Positions 46,401 through 59,300 of a stretch of DNA of 64,000 nucleotides are shown here, in pieces. The DNA lies in NCBI GenBank assembly GCA_035771175.1, contig CM069595.1:3018094-3082093 (forward strand). The letters run 5' to 3'. The number at the start of each line of letters is the position of its first letter. Within the stretch, counting starts at the first letter, position 1. Under the pieces are notes generated by a model. That model worked only from the letters and a program-made list of their open reading frames with translations, was not told the DNA's origin and did no database searches. This DNA is from Paratinospora sagittata. Its lineage: Eukaryota > Streptophyta > Magnoliopsida > Ranunculales > Menispermaceae. The translations under genes were made by a program, and so were the position numbers.

Positions 46401-48290
46401 TTAGATAATGCCCAGTCAAATATTTGTGAATAAATTTAAAATTTTTCATTGCACATGAAGTATTTTTCTTATTTGAAATTTAGTGAAAGAATTTGTCAAG
46501 TTAAATAGAGCTAAAAGTATTTAATTTCCTTCTAAAAATTATTAAGTTGGTTCACTAATTTTTATTTTATTTTTAGTAAGTTTAAAAATCTAGAAGAATG
46601 TCCTATTGAATATTTATGGGCAATGAAGAGGATTCATGAGAAAGGTGGCAGTTATTTCTTGTATTGCTGGAAAACAATGAGGATCCTATGTGTGTGTGTT
46701 TGGCATTTCTTGAACGGCCGTATTAAATGGTTTCACAAATTCCAACATCACTTAACTTCTCAGTTGGAACCCGTGAAAGCGTTTGTTTGAGAAAACAGAA
46801 ACTTAATTTCTTCTTCTCTCATTACTATCATTCGAAAAAAGAAAAAGAAAAAGAACAAAACTCTCAATTAAATGAACAGTGATTGTTCTTGACTGCCCTA
46901 CTACCTGCAATTCAATTCTCCCCAAAATCTCACAAAGATTAATTGTGTTGAGTAACTTAAGCTGACACTATTTGATTGTCTTGAACAAGATGCATCAACT
47001 TCATTTAATTAAACCTTTTTTTTTTTACTATAAGAGATTGTTTATATTCATTTGTGCTTTCAACTACTCTGATCTATTAAAGATTAAGTCGATATTTAAA
47101 TTTTAAATAAATTTAGTTTTTATTTTTTTATTTATATTATTTTAAGTCTTCATCTATTTTTATAATAAATTAATGCGTCAAGTGAGATAATTTATTTATA
47201 GTTGTACTATTTGTAGATACCTTCGTCTAGAACTCTCATGCCCATCTAATCAAGATATATTTGCATAACAAAAGTCGTGTTACTGTAAACAATGTCGTCA
47301 AACGCACTTAAGATATTATTTGACATCTATGTATTTGTAATTCAAATACTATTTAAGCGTATTTCATCAAAGTTAGTTGAGACATTTTTCTACATTTGCA
47401 ACTTGCATTTAAAAAATATATATATTTTTGAATCTAAACACAAAAACTGTACCAAATAAAACCTATATATAAATAATAGATAAATAAATCGAATGAATGC
47501 TGAAACTTTGCACTCTAAAATTACAAATGTTGCTAGAATTCATTATAGTTGTTAAAACAATAAAAACAAAATCATTCACTTAGACATGTATCTATTTTAT
47601 CATGAAGTAACAACATATATACATGATATTAATGCATATGTATAATAATGAAATGGGATCACTAATTTCAGAGTTAATGTAAGATTCTAATTTTAATGTG
47701 GTTTTAGGGCTGAGCCCATGGGTGTCAGTTGCGTAACCGGGCGGGGGGTAGGCCCTATTGGGGAACTGCACCCACCTCCTTTCACCCTCTCGGAACTGCA
47801 AACCAAATTACTATCAAGTCTCAAATGGTCTCTTCTACCAAAAACGACAACTAAGTTTCTTTTTTTGGTCTGACAAAAATACCCTTATATCTGCATGACT
47901 TCCATTCTCTCCAGTCTCCGTCATCACCCTTTCTTCCATTTCCCGAAAAATGGCTTTACTCTGCGGCTGCACACAGTCCTTTTAAGTTTTAAAGGGGCGT
48001 ATTCGCCATTTCAAAAGCTGTCAAAGGGAACATGTAAAATGTACTTAGAAATATTTTTTGAAAAAAAAAAAAAAAAAATCATGATAAAAAGTACACAGGA
48101 AATGAATGGAGGCTAAATTGAGAGCTCTAGGTTCAGACCTCAGAGGGCATTAACGTCATAAGGGGTGGAAGGGCAAATTCGACGTTTAATAAAAAAATGA
48201 GGAGAATTTGAAGGAAAACATCGGCGATTATAAAATTATAATCGGGAGAAATAAAGCAAAGATTAAATGCGATTAAGGTGTCGACGCGGG
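43401..48290. other. Long gene-poor intergenic region
   Basis: Very AT-rich, with TA runs at 44261-44281 and 44471-44488 and an oligo(A) run at about 45408-45423. The frames at 44812-45036 and 45509-45691 show no known domain. No gene supported. Confidence 0.4.
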
Positions 48291-48423
48291 GTGTTCTGTG
48301 GTCGCTTTAAAGCCTCCTCTCCCGTCTTACTCCTTCTTCCGTCCAAACGCCTCTCTCTCTCTGTCTCTCTCTCTCTTCCTTTCTGGATCATCGATCACAA
48401 TTAGTGAGCTTGGAGTCTGGAAG

Positions 48424-48906
48424 GTAATTATTTTTCTGGTTTCAATTCTGATACATGTTGGTGCTTGGAATCTTCTTCCTTTTTTTTTTTTTTTGATTTG
48501 GAAGAAATTTGATGATTTACGGTTTAGTTTACGTTTTGATCGAAAGAAGAGTTTGAAATGATTTGTTTTTTTTGTTAATTTGATTCAAATTCTGCTCGAA
48601 AAGAAGAAAAAAGAATCATCTTTTTATTTTATTTTTTCTTTATGGAGAGCAGCATCGATGGAAATTAGTTTTATCCTTAAATTTTTGTGCTGTAAGATAG
48701 AGATGAAGGATAATAGGATTAGATCGGAAGTTTTGTTTGAGAAATTAAGTTATTTAGATCGGAAGTTCCTTTGAAGTTTTTCGTTTTTTGTTGTCTATGA
48801 TTCAGGAACATTGTTTCTTTGATTTACCAGATTTAGTTGAACAAGTTGTCTTTACGGCTTTCTCTTTTACCTCGGAAATTTTTTGATTAGATGTTATTTT
48901 CGGCAG
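48424..48906 (+). other. Probable 5' UTR intron of the bHLH gene
   Basis: GGAAG|GTAATT at 48423/48424 and TTTTCGGCAG|GTTTG at 48906/48907 flank a T-rich segment. Upstream lies a CTCTCT-rich leader typical of a first exon. Inferred from splice signals. Confidence 0.5.
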
Positions 48907-49100
48907 GTTTGTTTATCTTTTGATCTAATTCAAAGAAAGGAAGAAGCGAGGGAGAATATAATCGTATCCTGGTGGAAGATTCAGGACCGGAAGAACCTCG
49001 CGAATTTTTATTTTATTTTTCCTGATTCTCAAACACGTTCTCGATTGAATTTTATCTGAAGAAGAATCTCCAATCGCGAGTTATTCGCTGCGATCGGTTG

Positions 49101-49736
49101 ATGGCGACTTCTCTGATCTCGAATCCTGAATCAACAAGCTTTGACAGACTGCTAGAATCGAAAAAGAAGAAAAAGAAGCGAAATCAGAACCAGCAGAGCA
49201 ACAAAAAACAACAGACTAGTAGATGGAGAACTCCAGTCGAGCAACAACGCTACTCTTCCAAGCTTCTCGAAGCTCTCCGTCAAGTCCGCCAGAGTCCTTC
49301 GTCGGAATCATCGGATTCTCCGCCGTCTGCGCGCGCCGTTCGCGAAGCCGCCGACCGCGCTCTTGCCGTCACGGCTAAAGGACGAAGCCGGTGGAGCCGC
49401 GCAATCCTCACGAATCGGCTCAAGCTGAAATTCAAGAAACGGAAGCCGAGAGCGGTTACCGTCAACTGTCAGTCGAAGAAACCGGGAGTTAAGTTGAAGG
49501 GGAAAAAGAAGTTACCGGCTTTACAGAGGAGAGTACGTGTTCTCGGCGGATTGGTTCCCGGAGGAAGGAAGTTATCGTTTCCGGTGCTTCTAGAAGAAAC
49601 CACAGATTACATATCGGCTTTAGAGATGCAGATCAGAACGATGACGGCGCTAACGGAGTTACTTTCAGTCGCCGGTTCTTCAGCCGGCTCTGCGGATCGG
49701 CTCGACTCGAGTCGGCTACCCGCCACGCGTAGCTGA
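49101..49736 (+). CDS. Atypical bHLH transcription factor, bHLH147/148/149 (AIF/IBH1-related) type
   Basis: This family lacks a full DNA-binding basic region and restrains growth by binding other bHLH proteins in brassinosteroid and gibberellin signalling. The 211-residue, intronless frame starts at the ATG at 49101. It has a Lys-rich N-terminus ([12 protein letters not shown]), then [20 protein letters not shown], the block [20 protein letters not shown] typical of the group, and a C-terminal HLH ([18 protein letters not shown], then [18 protein letters not shown]). The HLH keeps the loop and helix-2 hydrophobic pattern, but the residues before it lack the H-E-R DNA-contact set. The coding region is GC-rich against very AT-rich flanks. 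Naming within the group (147, 148, 149 or AIF) is not resolved. Confidence 0.92.
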   Translation: MATSLISNPESTSFDRLLESKKKKKKRNQNQQSNKKQQTSRWRTPVEQQRYSSKLLEALRQVRQSPSSESSDSPPSARAVREAADRALAVTAKGRSRWSRAILTNRLKLKFKKRKPRAVTVNCQSKKPGVKLKGKKKLPALQRRVRVLGGLVPGGRKLSFPVLLEETTDYISALEMQIRTMTALTELLSVAGSSAGSADRLDSSRLPATRS

Positions 49737-50698
49737 GACCTGCGAAGCGGTTAATGCTATCGCCAGGTGTCCTCTCTTTTGCTTTTTTTTTGTTTTTTTT
49801 TTTGAAGTTTTTTTTTAAAATATTCATGTATTTTATTGTATACATGTTATTGAGATGTTCTGTTTTATATTCCTTTTCTTTGCTGTAACTCGTTGAACTT
49901 TTTATTTTCCTATTCTTTGAGGTTTTGTTTGGGAGGGAAGGAATTAAAATAACTAAAAATGCCAATTTTAATTAAGACTTGTAATCTTTTGTTGAAACTG
50001 TGTGCGAGCCAAGGGATTTAGGGATTTAAGCTCGCTCTTGTGAGTTGTGGCTGCTTGAAATTTACCAATCAATTTAAATTTGTAGAATCATTGCATTTAT
50101 AAGTAATTGGTCAAGGCAAACATCAATTTTATGTGATTATTATTATTTGAGGCATACAGTTATTTATTTATTTATTATTTAGTCCTTAATAAATTGAGAT
50201 AGACGGTTCCTTTCGGTTGAATTAGTATTCTTTTAATAATTCACTAGCACCAATAGTATGTTTAAAAGTGGTTGATTCTAGAAGTGTTTGATTGAGAAAC
50301 AGCAAAAGGGTATGAAAATCTTGTTAGCACAATAAATATGGATGGGAATAATGAGAGGTTCTGCATTCTACTTTGTCTTGCCATTAAGCAATGAATCCAT
50401 AATTTTACCTGTTATATGTGCATATATATATATTTTTATGGTTAAAGCATGGTGGAAGTCGCTTATTAATGCATAGCAAAGGTTTTGTTTTGGCACAATA
50501 AAGTCGATTCACATGTTCATTCCAGTACTCTTTTATTTATCATGTCATGTATGAATTTTATAAAAAAATTGAAAAGAAAGGGCTAAGCAAAACAGACCAT
50601 AGGCCCTTAGGTTTGCCTTGCTTAAATTAAAATGTCCTTCTCCAGAGTGCTGAGATGACCAGCTTTAGGTATGGGTGCACTCGAACCACTAAATAATA

Positions 50699-50758
<60 letters not shown>

Positions 50759-52789
50759 TTTCCTTAGCACTTTATTGTTTGGTGCGCCTTGAATCATTCA
50801 TACCAATTTAATTAAGACCAACATGCAATTAAAGACTTATATAGTTTGTGTATGGCCCTTTTGGACACTGGTAGTACTGAAATAATTACTAAGAAGACTA
50901 CTCTCTTATGTTCCATTATTTTCCATTATTTGTGTTGTGTGTGAGATCGTACGTAGGACTAGAATTCTTATCCATCCCTTTCGTGGTGAACACGTGTAGC
51001 GTTGCTTTCCAGTGCCAGCGCAAGAAACGAACCAGCTGCATAATTGGGTCACGCGGGCAATGGTATTAAATGTGGCCAAATTTATGTGCACCAAAGCACG
51101 GCAAAGTAGAGGCTAACTAGCTAGCTAGGAGCCTAGGAGGCCTAGGACCACCACCCACCAGGCCACACCATCAACTTTGCTTATACTGCACCTATCGTAA
51201 AAGGAAACAACAGATGCGGGCCAGCAATCATGAACGACTTTTCTTCCTGTTCTTTCCGTGTCTCTCCAAACGATTATTTTATTTTTTGGGTTTTTTTCTA
51301 TTCCTTTCTTTTAAGTTAATATTTCTTTTTTTTTCTTTTTTTTTTTCTCTTTTTCTTTTTGTTATTTAATTTTTTTGATTGATGTCCTTCCCCATGGAAG
51401 TTTTGATCTTTTTATTAGTTTTAACCTCAAGTAATTTTGTGTTACTCACCATGCTTAGTTAAAAGTATATATTTCTTTCATTCTTAGCTATATGTTCATA
51501 TTGAGTATACTTATATATCTTTAAACATAACTAGCCTTAAGTTGTGATAAAATAGAAAGGTTAACTTAGTAACATAAATCTACTAAAATCAGATTGCAAA
51601 AGGCTAGGATATTTCTTTTTAATTAATTAAAGAGTTAACTTATTAATGTGTGATTAGTTTAATAGAAGTCGGTTGAATTCTAAGATTATCTTTGTATAAA
51701 AGTTTTAGAATTTAATTCTTAAAAATATTTTTATTAAAAGAGGTTTGTCACTTCACTGTTGTCTTGAACGATGATTAGTCTCGATAGTTGAAGGTGGGTG
51801 AATACCTTAAAAAAAATCAAAAAAATAAATAAATAAAAAAGTTAGCTTCATGAGATGGAACATAGTATATCATAAGTAAGGGATGACGATTCTAATACTA
51901 TAAATTATGATTTGTTGGTTTCTTCAACCAGTGCACGTGTTCATTATGGAGTACACCCAAAAAGTCAACGTGGCAAGCTCATTAATTTTTTATTTATTAT
52001 TATTTTAAAAGTCACCACTACATAAAAAAGCAAGCGAGACTCAGAGAGAAAGTAGAGAGGAGAAGAGGATGGAGATGGAATTTAGTGAAAGCAGAACATC
52101 GGACGAAAACGGAATAAGCCACTCTCAAGCTGTCCACGTCTGCCCTTCACTTATTGCGTGTATAGACAAAACAGTCAATGTTTTGGCATCTTGCAGCGTG
52201 GTCCTCCTTCCAAAACACACGTGGCATCACCTTCTTGTTTTTTTATCTAGTTAACATCCTAGAGTGGTTCCACAGGATAAGACAACTATAGTTATAGGCG
52301 GAGATGATGGTTCTTTTAGATATTTTGGGGTGGGCCAGGCCAGGCCCCAATGGACTGTCCAATTTCCTCAATAGTTATAGTCTTATGTTTGGTTTCGGGT
52401 CATGATCTTACCCAATAACCCGGATATCATGATACGAACCTTGACGGCCCCCCACGTGGGTTGGTCGCATGTGCTTGTGGGTGACTCAACAAACAACTTT
52501 TGTATTCTTTTGATTTTTTATTAATGCTTGAATTTAGGCTTTTATAATTATAATTATATTATCCGTTCCTACCCAACAATATCCAAACTACAAAATATCC
52601 AATTATCCCTGTCTCATTAATAATATCTCTTGAAGCTAAGTTTAGCATGCCCAACGCGTCGTAAAATATTGCCCCTCTTATAGATTTTTAAGTTTGGCCA
52701 GTTCCTAACTTGTATCATCAGGCTTATAGATTCTCACGTAGAATGTATCATAAAGACAAATTTTAGGGGGTTTTACTTTTTTCTTTTAA
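49737..52789. other. Intergenic, with a long (TA)n microsatellite
   Basis: The bHLH 3' UTR, then AT-rich DNA. A perfect (TA)n tract of about 53 bp lies at 50702-50754. A 61-codon frame at 52069-52254 has no known domain. Nothing else recognised. Confidence 0.45.
50702..50754. repeat. (TA)n microsatellite
   Basis: An uninterrupted TA dinucleotide run of about 26 units, likely highly polymorphic. Confidence 0.95.
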
Positions 52790-53620
52790 GAAAAAACTTC
52801 TTACTATTGTAAGGGGGGTGAGACTTCTTATGTGTCTTAGTTTTGAAGAATACATAGTCGATGTGTGACTAGTTATTAGATTTGAACCCACCAACAAGAG
52901 GCCCCCAGGATCAACACCTTACACGGATGCGTCAGTCCCATATACGGCGCTAAATATTGGTGTAAGATTTGACCAGCACTAAAGACTAATGAGGTGGAGG
53001 GAACGTGTTGAGCTAGAACCCGCCTGGGTGGTGACTCACTTGCTCGGTACCTCAGCCCTGAGAGAGAAAGAAAGGAAAAAAATAGGTTATTGTAAGGAAC
53101 ACCAGTGTGATGTCGGCCAAAGACCCTTCAATGCTTAAGCTAGATTTGAGTTGACTTGGGTACTAGTATCACTATTACTGGAGTAGTAAATTTCTTACCA
53201 CGTTAATGAGGAGTATGGAGTACTTCTAAAGGTAGGGGTCTTTGGCCAGAATTGGTAGGCGAATGTTCTGTTGTGACACACGCGCAACTACCCTAATGTC
53301 TCACAAAAGACCCCGTGAGATCCACCTTGTATTGTGATTTTCCTTTTATTCCCTTCACGAGATTGGTATACCTAGCTCATAGGGTGTAGTATTTCTTGTC
53401 GAGATTCGCTTCCCTGATGGGTGCTGTGTAATCCTCAATAGGTGCACTAGAGTAAACCTGGAGTCATTCCTGGTCTTTAACCTCTACTCATCTCGTGTCG
53501 CTTGAGCCATTTTTTTGTGTAGCTCGGTGGTACTAACCAGAAGTCGTATTTCCCTTCTTCTTGGTGACATGTGGACAAGGGGTGAGCTGACTGGATGCTG
53601 TGCACCAATCAAAATTCTCA
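52790..53620. repeat. Probable transposon-derived non-coding block
   Basis: An ~830-bp stretch that is clearly less AT-rich than its flanks, with no open frame and no host-gene signals. It contains GGTCTTTGGCC and GGCCAAAGACC (about 53228 and 53117) as an inverted pair. Composition and isolation suggest an old LTR or DNA-transposon fragment; ends and family are not determined. Confidence 0.4.
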
Positions 53621-54571
53621 ACAAAATCATTGTTAATTCTCTTTTAATTAATGAGTAATGTTAATGGGTGTCAATGTCATTTTTTAATATTTGCACATAG
53701 CCTCCTTTGAATGTTGGGAATGTTGTGCAATATACACGCATTCTCAAAATATTTAAAAAAATTAGGTGTTAGTATTAAAAATAACATTAATAACCAACGT
53801 ACATAAAATATTTTTCTTAATTAATTTTAAGTTATAATATAAGTTTCTTTTTACCTATTATGTTTATAGATTCTCAAGGCGACACGCGGAAAAGACAGAA
53901 TCCAAAGGCGGCCATATATTCATGCACTAGCCCATCTTTTTGTCCCTCTCAATCAACAGTGAAGAAGAAGAAGAAACTAAGAAACTAAGAAAGATGCTTT
54001 GAACATGGCGGACATCCTAAAACATGATTGCATAAAATTTATAATGTCACGATGACTAGCTAATAATATTATCATCATCTCCCAAATATGATGTAACCAT
54101 CTTTATCTTTACTCATTTCAACATCGAGGGTCAAATTAATTCTTCTTTCTTATGGTTGGTTAATGAACAATTAATTTATATTCTTATATATATGTAAATT
54201 TTAATATTAGAATGTTGATGGGATAGTGCTCCAGGGTATATATTTTGAATAAAATTAAGAAGGTGAATCACTAGGGGGCCGGAGTGGTTGTGTTTTGATA
54301 GTCAAAGTCTCTACTCTATTAGCTATTAACTATAGTTTTAATGTAAAAGAAGTTTTTAATACGGTAGAGCTTTATTATAAAGGTATTATGTGTATACTTT
54401 TATTTTTATTTTTATGTGTTTAAATGTGCTCTTACGCCGGTGAGGGAAAGAAAGTATCAAGATGAAATGTGTTTGTATAGTTGTTGTTTTTCATTTTATT
54501 TTTTTCCTTTTTGGGTCGGCAAGTCTTGTGTAGATTTTTTGGCTTCTCACTTTCAGTAAGATTTTTTACAG

Positions 54572-54637
<66 letters not shown>
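54572..54637. repeat. Compound (AC)n(TA)n microsatellite
   Basis: About 19 bp of AC repeats followed directly by about 47 bp of TA repeats. Confidence 0.95.
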
Positions 54638-54640
<3 letters not shown>

Positions 54641-55365
54641 TGGGCCCTTGTAGTCCCACTTTTATATGATTTAATTACAAAATAAGATCCCTTGCATCCT
54701 CCCAATTCCTTCCCAATTTATTAATCAAAGTGAGTCATGTTCTCGACATTTAAAAAATAAATAAATTTGACATGTTCTTGACAATTAAAGTTGGTAAGAA
54801 GGATTATTACCTTTTTTTTTTTCACGAAGTGTCCATATACTATTTGGGTATAAAATTAGTCTACATTTAGTATTGAAATGATAGACCTTTTTTAACAAAA
54901 ACGCATTTAATAATCAAATTCTAGAACTTTTATACAACTTCCATCGAGTCATCTACTTACTAGTATGTAGGAGGGCTTTTATAGATATATAACGTTGTAG
55001 AATGTATAGAATGGATGATTAGAAGGAAGCCTGGCTGTGGGAAGTGGGAAGTCCATGGACTTGTTGCCTAGCTTTCAAGGACCACATTTTGTCGTTACAA
55101 GCAGGGAAAGCTATATATATATATATATTTCTTGATTAGTTGTTTTTCTTTTCTTTTCTTTTTTTTTTTGTGGCAATTTAGCAATTTTATTGACATTTGA
55201 CAGTTTTTCCTACTTATTTTTCGTGAGCTTTTTACTACATGGAACTAGGATGCAAAATAATATAAAAAAAAGCTACTAATTTAGCAACCCTAATTTTTAA
55301 ACATATGAATATGAGATTAACTGAAAGTGTCTTTCAAGGAGTACTAACAGAATTGGGTAGGGCCT

Positions 55366-55530
55366 CCAAAGGTGGGTTTAGTTGGTATGATGACTGCAAC
55401 GTTCTAGCAAAACTAGGGTTCAGGTCATGCTAGTGGCTTTTAGCGAGGTAGGTAACTCTATGCCCCGGTTCCCATTTGCGGGGTACCCTAAGTCTCAGTT
55501 TCGACATAAATGTAGTGGAGATATTTTTCA
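55366..55530 (+). mobile_element. Possible tRNA-derived SINE
   Basis: GGTTTAGTTGGTATGATGA at about 55375 resembles a polymerase III A box, and GGGTTCAGGTCATGC at about 55416 a B box, ~40 bp apart as in tRNA-derived SINEs. The downstream body is GC-richer than the flanks. No poly(A) or target duplication was identified, so the call is tentative. Confidence 0.45.
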
Positions 55531-55739
55531 AATGTGAATGGTGTAGACATGTACAATATCCCAGAGTATGGGGTCAATCTATCTTCATACTCGTTTATTG
55601 CAATAATCACTATATTTAGTAAGTTTAGTACTTTCGAATTATTTTCTTATTTAAAAAAAAACAATAAAAGAATAAAACAAGTAGTTTGTCAAACTTCAAA
55701 ACTGTTTATTGAAGGCAATAGAATGTTATTTCCCAAATT

Positions 55740-56000
55740 TTAAGGTTATATTCGTTATATGAATATATGAATACAATCAGAAAAATGAAAATTGAGAAAA
55801 CGACTTCTTTTTATTTTCTAAAAATAACATATATTTTTTAAGTAAAAACTCAAAAAACTGTTTTCAAGTTCAACTAACTAAACGCATTTTTTGTTTTATT
55901 AAATTTTAAAATACAAAAAACTATATCCAAATCACAAACCAAATACATTATTTTGAGTTTGTATCCTAAATAATCCAACTGCCATTACAATCTGATAAGG
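55740..56000. repeat. MITE-like AT-rich segment
   Basis: Contains AAAACTGTTTTCAAGTTCAA and TTCAACTAACTAAACGCA, a pattern common in hAT-type MITEs of dicots. Terminal repeats were not found. Confidence 0.3.
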
Positions 56001-56114
56001 AAAAAGGGCTGTTCTTGAATTAATTCATGAACAAAGTTTTTATATTATTATCTTCAATGTTATCACGTTGAATCAAAAGCTATTTCGCTTTAAAATCGGT
56101 AGATGCAAGTTTAG

Positions 56115-56185
56115 ATGGGCCGTTGGGCTATTGCAATTTCTTAGCCCATGATCATTGGGTTCTTAGCCCATGATCAATGATTTTG
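56115..56185 (+). promoter_or_regulatory. Cluster of TGGGCY (site II) elements upstream of prefoldin 3
   Basis: The segment has GATGGGCCGTTGGGCTATT and two copies of CTTAGCCCATGATCA, giving four TGGGCC/TGGGCT sites on both strands within 70 bp, 130-200 bp before the ATG. Site II elements are known TCP-factor targets in promoters of growth-linked housekeeping genes, which suits a prefoldin subunit. Confidence 0.65.
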
Positions 56186-56311
56186 CTTACGATGGTCTCT
56201 GGGGCTCGCTCAACATTCACAAGTCCCTGGTTCTCAGTCCTCTGTTTATAGTGAGCAGAAGAAAGTAGGAACTTTGTAGGGACTGAACATTCTCTTGCTT
56301 CTCACTCTCAG

Positions 56312-59300
56312 ATGGCATCGTCTTCTGCTTCTGTGGTTACTGAAAGAAGGGGAATTCCTGGAGCTTCATTTGTTGAGGATGTTCAACAGTATCTCATACA
56401 ATCAGACCTTGATGCCAACTCTGCCCTTGCGTTTCTACAAGAAAGGTTTGATTTTTCCCTCTTTTTCTCTCTTTTTGTACTAATTGAAGTGGCGGGTATT
56501 TGTTTTTTTAAGAGAATATCAGCACAAAATCTATCTGGGTTTGATGGGTTGGTTTATTTATTTATTTTTAGCTTCAGAGATATGGGTTTTCAGAAAAGAT
56601 GTAACTTGAAGTAGGTTTCGATACTATTGTTAAGTGTAAAGTCCTAGAACAACCCTAGATCTGATTCTTCCTGAATTGTCCCAAATTCTGGGTCTAATTA
56701 GTGCTAACTTTCCGTTCAACGCTATCTTTTTAGCCATATCTTAGTCATTACTTGGAGAGGAGAGAATTTCCATGATTAGGTACAGATCCTTTTCAATTCA
56801 AGTGCTGCTGGGTATTCTAGTCTTTGATTGAGTACCTATGTTATGGAATAATTTCCTTTTTCAAAAAATAAAAATGAATGTGTTATACTATTTCCATCGT
56901 TGTAGTATAACTTTCGACTTAGCCCTTAATAGAGACTAGTGGTAGAAGTGGATTCATGTAGTTGGGGAAAAGCTTAGTTGAGTTGACTTAAATATACTAT
57001 TTCCATTGCTGGTTAAGCTTGGATAAAGGAGGATGCTGAGTCTAAGTGTCATCTTGAAAGCTGGAAGAAGTTCCCACTCAAATTAATGAAACATGAAACA
57101 TGGAGTATTGTTTTGACTTGATGGGAGGGCATTCAATGAATTCTATCAATGCTCGAACACAATAAAAGTTGAGAAAGGGTTAGATAGGGAGTGCCTTAGC
57201 GATGTTGCATTGAGTTGTTTTGTGGATGGACAAGTTGGGGCAAGGTTTCATTCACTATGGAAGCGTGTGTGAGTCAAGAAGTTACTTCAAAGGGAGTGGA
57301 ATTCAATGAGTGACTTGGAATATTGTACAGTTAGTAGGTACAATAAGACAGAGAGTCAACAGAGCTTCCCCACTACAAACTAATTAATAGCATGCTAGAA
57401 AAGGTGAAGAGGGAATTGATGGACATAACACTTTGCTGCACATAGACGTACCAACTGATCTAGTTGATTCGTAAAAAATTTTTAGTATGAGATTGAACAA
57501 GCGTTGAGAGTCCTAGACCAAGAACCCATTGGATACTTAGAGTTTAGTGAAAGGAGACTAAAGAAAGTTGGACAAGGTATTTGGGGGAAAACCTAACATT
57601 TGGAAATCTTGGCTTATAATATTTGCTTATTAAATTTTAATAAAAGAAATAATTAATATGTTAAAGTTTGTAGAATGCTTGCTGCTTGGCATTCTTTTTT
57701 GAATACATAAAAAATTGTTTGTAGGGCTTGTTTGCCACTCTCCTTCATTTATAATCGCTTTATTTTATTTTTTGCATTTTTAGATTTTTTGTGTAATATT
57801 TACTATTTTTATTCTTTCTTTCTTTCTTTCTTTCAATTGACGTTTACATTTAACCTCACATAGGCAAACTGCCTCATTTTTGCTTCCGAGTAGTGGAAGA
57901 GGAAGAAATCTTGAAATTTCAAACAGCATTCATGCCCTATTGAAGTCCAAGAACTTGCTTGATAGGTGTAGTTATCCACTTATCCTTATTAGAGACTGAT
58001 GAATCTGTGGAACATGACCTATGCATGCACATGATTCAAGAGAGAATACTAATTTTAATAGTTGAAACATTTTTGTCTATCAAATTTATTTCTGAATTTG
58101 ACTTATAGATCAACTTATTATTTATTTTATGAATCTTTTGCAGGCTTCAGCAATACAAGTTTGTAGAGATGAAACTTCTTGCACAGCAGAGGGATCTTCA
58201 GGTGCTTTGGCTCATTGGTCCTTTTTGACACCTCCTCTTTGCTTGATTGACTCATTTTGTTCTGACTACATTTTGGCTTTGCATAAGCATTGGCCAAATT
58301 TGTTAGATTTGACCAGAGAAGCAATTGAGGCCACACATACACTTATCTCATCTAGCTAGTTCTAAAACTTTTCACAGCATTATCTAAATCTCAACTAACT
58401 CCCATCGACCAGGTTTTGTTGTTGGCTTTAGAAAAAATATGGCGAAAAAAATCCTGCCTTTTTTTTTGTTTCTTTGGAATTTAGTATTTTACCAATTTAC
58501 CTAGAAAATAAGGTAAGTTGATGAACCAAGCTCCACTGTGTTTTCTATGGTTTTAGGTGCATTGTGAGAATATAGTAATTATATTTTCCTCAGTACTTTA
58601 ATGCTGAAGCCAATAGGTTAATAAGCATCTGTCCATTTTACTTTTATGATAAATATCAAATCTTAGTCTTCTTGCTATCTCTATCTGATTTCATGATGCC
58701 TGGGTTTCAATCCCTATTCAAAGTAAGCATTTGGTTCCTTAACTGTTGGTCGCTATTTACTTCCGTTTGAATGCATTTATTTGCTAACTTCAATTGGCAT
58801 AATAAATCCCTGGCTTTGGTACTAATTCATTTGTCCTGTTTCTTCTGACAGGCAAAGATTCCTGACATCGAGAAGTGCTTAGAAATTGTTGCCGCATTGC
58901 AAGCTAAGAAGGAAACTGGTGAGGTTCGTTCTGCATAATTCCATACACATTTTGGGAAATTTTCTGACTTGAGGTCATCAATTATGTACTTTTTATGTAT
59001 TCAATATTTCTTTCAGCTCTCGAACTTCTGCAGATATCTAATGTTATTATCATTCAAGCCCAGTCTTGGTTATGGGTGCAACTTTTGGGCACACATTCTA
59101 GCAATGAGAATTGTGCTGTTCTATTCAGTTAATTATTATGAAGCTAATGCTTTTATTACTTGCATTTTCGTCAATAATTCAGAGGCAAATCAGACTGCCT
59201 TTGTATTCAAGAGAAAAAACCAAAATGACAACCTGTTATAGTTAGGCATTTGAGTTCCTCATAGTTTCAGTAATAGAAGCTACGGTTGCTTATGACTTTC

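Noticed and set aside
52069..52254. 61-codon frame starting MEMEFSESRTSDENG
   Set aside because: No signal peptide, domain or splice context; length is within chance expectation.
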